Source of the DNA: Thiohalospira sp051745535
GTDB taxonomy: Bacteria; Pseudomonadota; Gammaproteobacteria; Thiohalospirales; Thiohalospiraceae
Length of the DNA: 26,779 nt
Direction of reading: 5' to 3'
Assembly (NCBI GenBank): GCA_051745535.1
Contig: JBNJED010000009.1
Span: 1 to 26,779, forward strand
Both the position numbers and the translations under genes were made by a program. This document shows positions 22,374-26,779 of this stretch, piece after piece. Numbering within the stretch: the stretch's first letter is position 1; each line of letters begins with the position of its first letter. The notes under the pieces were generated by a model. That model made no database searches. It saw only the letters and a list, made by a program, of their open reading frames with translations, and was not told where the DNA came from.

Positions 22374-23398
22374 TGGAACAGCGCCACCTGCTGATCGTCG
22401 GCGGTGCCGTCGCCGCCGCCCTGCTACTGTGGCTGCTGGCACCGGTGCTCACGCCGTTTGCCGCCGCCGCCCTGCTGGCCTACCTGGGAGACCCCCTGGT
22501 GGACCGCCTGGAGGCGCGCGGACTGCCGCGGACCCTCGGCGTGGTGGTGGTCTTCCTCCTGCTGGCGACCGCCATCCTGGCCGCCGTGCTGGTGATCCTG
22601 CCGCTGGCCGGGGAGCAGCTGTGGCGGCTGCTGGGGCAGCTCCCCGGCTGGCTGGAACAGGCCCAGGCGCGCTTCCCGGTGCTGGCGGAGCTGGATCTCA
22701 CCCGCCTGGTGGAACTCGCCCGGGAGCACTGGCAGGCCGCCGGGGGCTGGGCGCAGACGGTGCTGGCCTCGGCCTCGCAGTCCGGCCTGGTCCTGCTGGC
22801 CTGGCTGACGAATCTGCTGCTCATCCCGGTGCTGACCTTCTACCTCCTGCGCGACTGGGACCGGCTCATGGTCCGGATCCGGGAGATCCTGCCGCGGCCC
22901 TGGGAGCCCGCCATCGTCGAGGTCACCCGGGATGCCGACGAGGCCCTGGGCGCCTTCCTGCGCGGCCAGCTCTCGGTGATGCTGGCGCTGGCGGCGGTCT
23001 ATGCCGCCGGCCTGTGGATGCTGGGCATCAACGCCCCCGTCCTCATCGGCCTGCTGGCGGGACTGGTGAGCTTCATCCCCTACCTCGGCCTGGTGGTGGG
23101 CATCGCCGTGGCCGGCCTGGTGGCCTGGTTCCAGTTCCAGGAGCTGTGGGCGCTGCTCGGGGTGGTGGCTGTCTTCGGCATCGGTCAGGTGCTGGAGACG
23201 GCGCTCTTCACCCCCTGGTTCGTGGGGGACCGTATAGGCCTCCACCCGGTGGCGGTGATCTTCGCCGTCCTGGCCGGGGGGCAGCTCTTCGGCTTCGTGG
23301 GCATGCTGCTGGCGCTGCCGGCGGCGGCGGTCATCGCCGTGTTGCTGCGCCACGCCCACCAGCGCTACCTGGACAGCGAGGCCTACGCGGGAGAGTAG
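22373..23398 (+). CDS. AI-2E/PerM family membrane transporter-like protein
   Basis: This 341-aa protein has about seven or eight membrane segments and is of the AI-2E transporter (PerM/TqsA) superfamily. Hydrophobic pairs lie near residues 5-40 and 55-85, a periplasmic or cytoplasmic helical stretch follows (RLLGQLPGWLEQAQARFP), and the second membrane half contains LIGLLAGLVSFIPYLGLVVG and FTPWFVGDRIGLHPVAVIFA, which are conserved family blocks. The substrate is unknown. The ATG shares its A with the preceding stop (TGATG), after GGAGGGG at 22359-22365; the GTG one codon earlier is an alternative. Confidence 0.92.
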   Translation: MEQRHLLIVGGAVAAALLLWLLAPVLTPFAAAALLAYLGDPLVDRLEARGLPRTLGVVVVFLLLATAILAAVLVILPLAGEQLWRLLGQLPGWLEQAQARFPVLAELDLTRLVELAREHWQAAGGWAQTVLASASQSGLVLLAWLTNLLLIPVLTFYLLRDWDRLMVRIREILPRPWEPAIVEVTRDADEALGAFLRGQLSVMLALAAVYAAGLWMLGINAPVLIGLLAGLVSFIPYLGLVVGIAVAGLVAWFQFQELWALLGVVAVFGIGQVLETALFTPWFVGDRIGLHPVAVIFAVLAGGQLFGFVGMLLALPAAAVIAVLLRHAHQRYLDSEAYAGE

Positions 23399-24094
23399 AT
23401 GGCGGCCGGTGGCGATCAGCTCATTCTCCCCGTGGGGTTCCACGAGGCGGCGGACCTGGAGGGCTTCGAGCCCGGGGACAACGCCGCCGCGGTGGCCGCC
23501 GTGGCGGCGCGCCGTCCCGGCCCCCTGTTCCTGTGGGGCGGGCCGGGGCGGGGCAAGACCCACCTCCTCCAGGCCGCCTGTGTGGCCGCCGGTCGGGCGG
23601 GCGAGCCGGCCGTCTACCTCCCCCTGGGTACTGAGGGGCTGACCCCGGAGGCCCTCCAGGGCCTGGAGGGCATGGCCGTGGTGGCGGTGGACGACCTGGA
23701 TGCCGTGGCCGGGGACCGCGCCTGGGAGGAGGCGCTCTTCCACCTCTTCAACCGCAGCCACGAGGCCGGCGCCGCCTTTCTGGCGGCCGCCAGCGCGGCG
23801 CCAGCGGCCCTCCCGCTGGTCCTGGAGGACCTGCGCAGCCGGCTGGCCTGGGACCTGGTCTTCCACCTCCAGCCCCTGGACGATGCCGGATTGCAGGCCG
23901 CCCTCATGGGGCGCGCCCGCCGCCGCGGCATGGAGATGCCGGAGGCGGTGGCCGCCTATCTCCTGCGCCGGGTGAGCCGGGACCCCGCCGAGGTCTTCGG
24001 CTGGCTGGAGCGCCTGGACCGCGCCACCCTCGCCGCCAAGCGGCGGCTGACCATCCCCTTCGTGCGCGAACTCATTTCGGCGGACGGAGGTTGA
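23399..24094 (+). CDS. hda: DnaA regulatory inactivator Hda
   Basis: Hda works with the DNA-loaded sliding clamp to make DnaA hydrolyse ATP and so prevents over-initiation. The 231-aa protein has an N-terminal clamp-binding motif, QLILPV (7-12), Walker A GGPGRGKT (47-54), Walker B VVAVDDLDAV, and an arginine-finger region LRSRLAWDL. The C-terminus is a lid-like helical domain without the DnaA DNA-binding domain. The ATG follows the PerM-like stop TAG with no gap. The 3' end overlaps the convergent DUF2069 gene by 23 nt. Confidence 0.95.
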   Translation: MAAGGDQLILPVGFHEAADLEGFEPGDNAAAVAAVAARRPGPLFLWGGPGRGKTHLLQAACVAAGRAGEPAVYLPLGTEGLTPEALQGLEGMAVVAVDDLDAVAGDRAWEEALFHLFNRSHEAGAAFLAAASAAPAALPLVLEDLRSRLAWDLVFHLQPLDDAGLQAALMGRARRRGMEMPEAVAAYLLRRVSRDPAEVFGWLERLDRATLAAKRRLTIPFVRELISADGG

Positions 24095-24443
24095 GCTCCT
24101 TGCCGCGCCAGCGGGCGTAGAACATCGCACTGGTAAAGAGGATTACCGACAGGGCGATCTCCGCCCCGGCCAGTAGTCGCGCCTCCGGGCTGGCCATGGC
24201 CTCGGTCACCCCGTGGGCGAAGTAGAGCAGGATGAGCATCGAGGTCCAGGCGTGGGTGTAGGCGCGCCCGGCCAGCAGCCCCCGCAGCGGCAGTAGCAGC
24301 GGCCCGACGATGACCGCCACCACCAGGGAGGGGTGGAAGTGGGTTGAGGGCGCCAGCCAGAGGTACCAGGCCAGCAGCAGGACGAAGAGGGTGAACCAGG
24401 CGGCCAGGGTCACCAGCCGGGCAATGTAGGTCTTTCTAGCCAC
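24072..24443 (-). CDS. DUF2069 membrane protein
   Basis: This 123-aa inner membrane protein has four hydrophobic segments. It has the DUF2069 features LAAWFTLFVLLLAWYLWLAP near the N-terminus, PLLLPLRGLLAGRAYTHAW in the middle, and YFAHGVTEAMASPEAR before the last helix. Function is unknown; the family is often encoded after a WrbA-like gene. The start is taken as GTG (24441-24443), which overlaps the end of the quinone reductase gene by 8 nt. The longer frame upstream is a shadow of that gene. Confidence 0.87.
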   Translation of the reverse strand: MARKTYIARLVTLAAWFTLFVLLLAWYLWLAPSTHFHPSLVVAVIVGPLLLPLRGLLAGRAYTHAWTSMLILLYFAHGVTEAMASPEARLLAGAEIALSVILFTSAMFYARWRGKELNLRPPK

Positions 24444-25059
24444 GAAGGTTCTCCCGGCCGCGTTGAAGGGTGATGGCCAGCTCCGCCACCCGCGCCCCCA
24501 GGGCGCGGCAGAGGTGGGCCTCGTCGGCGTCCACGGCGCGGGCCGCATCGCCCCCGGCCAGGTGGCTGGCACCGTAGGGGGTCCCCCCGGAGGTGGTCGT
24601 GTTCAGCCGCTCCTCGGTATACGGCAGGCCGGTAAGGAGCATGCCGTGGTGGAGCAGGGGCAGGGCCATGGTCAGCAGCGTGCTCTCCTGGCCGCCGTGC
24701 AGCGAGGCGGTGGAGGTGAAGGTCGCGCCCGGCTTCCCCGCCAGCGCCCCGGCCAGCCACTGGGCGCTGGTGCCGTCCAGGAAGTGCTTCAGCGGGGCGG
24801 CCATGTTGCCGAAGCGCGTGGGGCTGCCCATGACCAGCCCGTCGCACTCGGCCAGATCCTCCGGGCGGGCATAGGGCGGGCCGTCGTCGGGGACCGGGGG
24901 CGCCACCGCCTCCGGGGTGGCCGAGACCGGCGGGACAGTCCGCAGCCGGGCCGCTGCCCCGGCGACGCCATCCACCCCGGCGGCGACCTCCCGGGCCATG
25001 GTGGCAGTGGCCCCGTGGCGGCTGTAGTAGACGACCAGGACCTCGCGCGCGGTACTCAT
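24436..25059 (-). CDS. wrbA: NAD(P)H:quinone oxidoreductase, WrbA family
   Basis: This 207-aa flavodoxin-like protein resembles WrbA, which reduces quinones by two electrons with NAD(P)H and FMN. The phosphate-binding loop is VVYYSRHGATATMA (about 9-22). SPTRFGNMAAPLKHFLD (79-95) and TSTASLHGGQESTLLTM are the FMN-contacting blocks, and NTTTSGGTPYGASHLAG is the late signature. It avoids semiquinone formation and is often linked to oxidative stress. The ATG overlaps the ArsC-like stop as ATGA (25056-25059). Confidence 0.92.
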   Translation of the reverse strand: MSTAREVLVVYYSRHGATATMAREVAAGVDGVAGAAARLRTVPPVSATPEAVAPPVPDDGPPYARPEDLAECDGLVMGSPTRFGNMAAPLKHFLDGTSAQWLAGALAGKPGATFTSTASLHGGQESTLLTMALPLLHHGMLLTGLPYTEERLNTTTSGGTPYGASHLAGGDAARAVDADEAHLCRALGARVAELAITLQRGRENLRG

Positions 25060-25406
25060 GCCAGGATCTCCAGGACGCTTTCGGGCGGCCGGCCGATGGC
25101 GGCGCGATCGCCGTTGACCACGATGGGCCGCTCCAGCAGTCGGGGGTGGTCGGCGATGGCCTGCAGCAGGGCCTCGCGCCCCACCGCCGGGTCATCCAGC
25201 CCCAGCTCCCGGTACTCCGATTCGCCGTGGCGCATCATCTCCCGGGGTTCCACGTCGAGCAGTTCGGCCAGGAGGGCAAGGGTATCCACCGTCGGGGGTT
25301 CCTTGAGGTATTCCACCAGCTCGGGCTCGATGCCGCGTTCGCGCAACAGCGCAACGGTCTGGCGCGACTTGGAACAGCGTGGATTGTGATAAACGGTGAT
25401 CGCCAT
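25056..25406 (-). CDS. ArsC-family arsenate reductase-like protein (YfgD type)
   Basis: This 116-aa thioredoxin-fold protein is of the glutaredoxin-coupled ArsC family. The catalytic cysteine is C11 in YHNPRCSKSRQ, and the late LLERPIVVNGDRAAIGRPPE supplies the expected arginines. Such chromosomal proteins next to hda and wrbA (as with E. coli YfgD) are often not part of an arsenic-resistance set; no arsR or arsB is present here, so arsenate as the natural substrate is unproven. GAGGG precedes the ATG. Confidence 0.88.
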   Translation of the reverse strand: MAITVYHNPRCSKSRQTVALLRERGIEPELVEYLKEPPTVDTLALLAELLDVEPREMMRHGESEYRELGLDDPAVGREALLQAIADHPRLLERPIVVNGDRAAIGRPPESVLEILA

Positions 25407-25459
25407 GGGGCCCTCGAAACGGGTTCTGTGAAGTGGTGGACAGTCTAACCGGAGTCGCG

Positions 25460-25488
25460 TTGACAGCCCATGGGGGGGGTGCTAGCTT
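25460..25488 (+). promoter_or_regulatory. Promoter for the DUF4398-like lipoprotein
   Basis: A perfect TTGACA -35 (25460-25465) is followed after 17 bp by TAGCTT (25483-25488), with TGC in front as an extended -10. Transcription would start near 25495, which excludes the in-frame ATG at 25470 and supports translation from 25515. Confidence 0.6.
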
Positions 25489-25514
25489 CAAATCGGCAAA
25501 TCTTTCGGGGGATT

Positions 25515-25802
25515 ATGGGATTCCGTCCATATTGTCACCAGTTTACCGCCGGGTGTGCTCTCTTGACGGGCGTCGCCATCGCAGTGCTTTCCGGCTGTGC
25601 CGGGTCACCACCGGTTCAGGCCATGAGTGATGCCCGGCAGGCAGTGCGCGCAGCGCAGGATGATATGGAGCCGACATCGCGGCAGCGGGCGGAGCGGCTG
25701 CTCCGGGAGGCCCGGGATGCGCTGGAGGCCGAGGAGTACTGGAAGGCCCGTCAGCGGGCCGACGAAGCCCGGGGGCTGGCCCGGAACGCCGGTCAGCCTT
25801 GA
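25515..25802 (+). CDS. DUF4398-like lipoprotein
   Basis: This 95-aa lipoprotein has a signal of 28 residues ending in the lipobox LSGC (VLSGCAGSPP). The mature part is a short helical hairpin, QAMSDARQAVRAAQDDM then a turn and RAERLLREARDALEAEEY, as in DUF4398 proteins. These occur in outer-membrane or periplasmic lipoproteins, often next to OmpA or LysM genes. The function is not known. The ATG at 25515 was chosen over 25470 because it begins a normal signal peptide and lies after the predicted transcription start. The next gene encodes a related helical region. Confidence 0.82.
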   Translation: MGFRPYCHQFTAGCALLTGVAIAVLSGCAGSPPVQAMSDARQAVRAAQDDMEPTSRQRAERLLREARDALEAEEYWKARQRADEARGLARNAGQP

Positions 25803-25821
25803 GGGGTTCGCAGGGGGAAGT

Positions 25822-25849
25822 TTGCCATAACCGGGCTTTGGTTTAGAAT
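25822..25849 (+). promoter_or_regulatory. Sigma70-type promoter for the LysM lipoprotein
   Basis: TTGCCA (25822-25827) and TAGAAT (25844-25849) are 16 bp apart, each matching consensus at five of six bases. The leader would be about 68 nt, with GGAG at about 25914 before the ATG at 25925. Confidence 0.6.
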
Positions 25850-25924
25850 CCGGGGTGTAGAGAGCAACAAGCAGGGCGTCCCGGGCGGGCGCCGGTTGAT
25901 ACCGCAAGACTTGGAGTCGAAGCG

Positions 25925-26608
25925 ATGAAAATGCGCATGTGGAACTATGCGGGACTGACCGCCGCGATTCTGATGGCTGCCGGCTGCGCCGGCTCTCCGT
26001 CCGAGGACGATAGCGGGTCCGGTGCCGAGGATGCCGCCGACCGCGCCATCAGCGAGGCCCGTGCCGCCATCGAGAAGGCTGGCGATCGGGGCTGCCTGTG
26101 GCGGGATACCGAGTCCATCCTGGAGGATGCCGAGAAGGCCGCGGATAGCGATGAGTACGCCGACGCGGAGGAGCTGGCCAGCGAGGCCCTGTTCCAGGCC
26201 GAAAAGGGGATGGAGCAGTGCGAGGAGCAGCGGAGTCTCTTCGAGGATGGGGACAATATCCCGTCCAAGGGCGCGGCCGACGACGTCGATGGTGAGGTGA
26301 TGGGGCCGGCCATTGGCGGTGACGATTCCGATGAGGAGGGCTCCTACACCGTGGAGCGTGGTGACAACCTCTGGGACATCGCCGGCATGGCCGACATCTA
26401 CGATGACCCCTACCAGTGGCCGCTGATCTTCAAGGCCAACCGCGACCGGATCGAGGATGCCGACCTCATCCATCCTGGCCAGGAGTTCACCATCCGTCGT
26501 GACTACTCCGAGTCCGAGGTGGAGGCCGCGGTGGAGCACGCCCGCAATCGGGGTGAGTGGAAGCTCGGCGAGACCGAGGACTCGGACACGCGTTACCTGG
26601 ATCGGTAG
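25925..26608 (+). CDS. LysM-domain lipoprotein
   Basis: This 227-aa acidic lipoprotein has a signal ending in the lipobox MAAGC, with lipidated C21. Residues 35-95 form a helical hairpin (AADRAISEARAAIEKA and ESILEDAEKAADSDEYADAE) resembling the DUF4398-like neighbour. An acidic linker (about 105-139) leads to a LysM domain at 140-191: YTVERGDNLWDIA, a longer insert YDDPYQWPLIFKANRD, and HPGQEFTI. LysM binds the glycan of peptidoglycan, so the protein probably links the outer membrane to the wall. No catalytic domain is present. The many Asp and Glu residues fit a salt-adapted periplasm. Confidence 0.9.
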   Translation: MKMRMWNYAGLTAAILMAAGCAGSPSEDDSGSGAEDAADRAISEARAAIEKAGDRGCLWRDTESILEDAEKAADSDEYADAEELASEALFQAEKGMEQCEEQRSLFEDGDNIPSKGAADDVDGEVMGPAIGGDDSDEEGSYTVERGDNLWDIAGMADIYDDPYQWPLIFKANRDRIEDADLIHPGQEFTIRRDYSESEVEAAVEHARNRGEWKLGETEDSDTRYLDR

Positions 26609-26616
26609 ACTTGCGT

Positions 26617-26640
26617 GGACCCCCGCTTCGGCGCGGGTCC
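26617..26640 (+). other. TTCG-loop hairpin after the LysM gene
   Basis: GGACCCCCGC (26617-26626) pairs with GCGCGGGTCC (26631-26640) apart from one C-C mismatch, closed by a TTCG tetraloop. It has no U-tract and precedes the terminator below. Confidence 0.6.
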
Positions 26641-26652
26641 CGGCAAGAGAGG

Positions 26653-26678
26653 AAAGGGGGCCCACGCGGCCCCTTTTT
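26653..26678 (+). terminator. Rho-independent terminator of the LysM gene
   Basis: AAAGGGG (26653-26659) pairs with CCCCTTT (26670-26676), with a further CC-GG pair inside and a short loop; the T-tract is TTTTT (26674-26678). This is the only hairpin with a U-tract that I found in the window. Confidence 0.8.
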
Positions 26679-26682
26679 CATG

Positions 26683-26779
26683 GTGCGCCGGGCACGGCGC
26701 GCAGCGCCGATGCTCGGCGCTGTCAACCGGTAAGCGAAAGCGAGCCGGGAAGTCACTAGGAGGTGAGAGTCCTCTGAGG
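26683..26779 (+). mobile_element. 5' end of a group II intron (probably class C), cut by the window end
   Basis: The segment begins GTGCGCCGGGCACGG, the GUGCG start typical of bacterial group II introns. It continues with a perfect 9-bp hairpin (26702-26710 with 26714-26722, loop TGC), a CCGGT...GCCGG stem capped by a GCGAAAGC GNRA-like loop (about 26727-26748), and CTAGGAGGTGAGAGTCC, a form common in domain I. It lies 4 bp after a terminator T-tract, the favoured target of class C introns. The maturase gene and the 3' end lie beyond the window. Confidence 0.7.

Noticed and set aside
25470..25514. Earlier ATG for the DUF4398-like lipoprotein
   Set aside because: It lies between the -35 and -10 boxes of the predicted promoter and would put 15 extra residues before the signal peptide.

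Overview
This window looks like chromosomal DNA from a GC-rich gammaproteobacterium. Gene orders such as rnfABCDGE downstream of metG, mrp/apbC divergent from metG with dcd beside it, purMN-DUF3108, and DUF2066-phosphatidyltransferase-PerM-hda are typical of Pseudomonas and purple-sulfur or Ectothiorhodospira-like bacteria. The acidic exported lipoproteins at the right end are compatible with a halophile, but that is inference. Coding density is very high, with many ATGA-type overlaps. No tRNA, rRNA or CRISPR array was recognised.

Layout. (1) 32-3014, + strand: a DedA-family membrane protein, glutamate-cysteine ligase (gshA) and a MotB/OmpA-like envelope protein. (2) 3018-5491, - strand: a four-gene operon matching hvfABCX, a bufferin-type copper-binding RiPP system. 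It has a precursor with seven EG(K/R)CG motifs (hvfA), a multinuclear iron oxidase (hvfB), its partner (hvfC) and a DoxX membrane protein (hvfX). (3) 5544-6821: a TetR-family repressor gene divergent from an AhpD/carboxymuconolactone decarboxylase-like gene, with a perfect 16-bp palindrome between them. (4) 6913-8443, - strand: DUF1841, endonuclease III (nth) and an unrecognised aromatic/His-rich protein. (5) 8444-8768: 325 bp without a gene, holding a 25-bp perfect inverted repeat around a structured loop. (6) 8769-13971, - strand: the complete rnfABCDGE operon. (7) 14058-18170: metG (-), apbC/mrp (+) and dcd (+). (8) 18177-20658, - strand: purM-purN-DUF3108, coupled by 4-nt overlaps. (9) 20767-24094, + strand: DUF2066, a CDP-alcohol phosphatidyltransferase, a PerM/AI-2E transporter-like protein and hda. 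(10) 24072-25406, - strand: an ArsC-like protein, a WrbA-like quinone reductase and DUF2069. (11) 25515-26608, + strand: two related lipoproteins, the second with a LysM domain, followed by a terminator. (12) 26683-26779: what appears to be the 5' end of a group II intron, directly downstream of that terminator; it runs off the window.

How the parts fit. GshA (glutathione), the HvfA peptide (metal buffering), WrbA, the ArsC-like protein and the AhpD-like protein all bear on redox or metal stress. The Rnf complex couples ferredoxin and NADH oxidoreduction to an ion gradient, and nth lies downstream of it as in relatives. The most interesting items are the seven-motif HvfA precursor with five-residue periodicity, the large inverted repeat and the unknown protein lying between rnf and nth, and the terminator-associated intron end.
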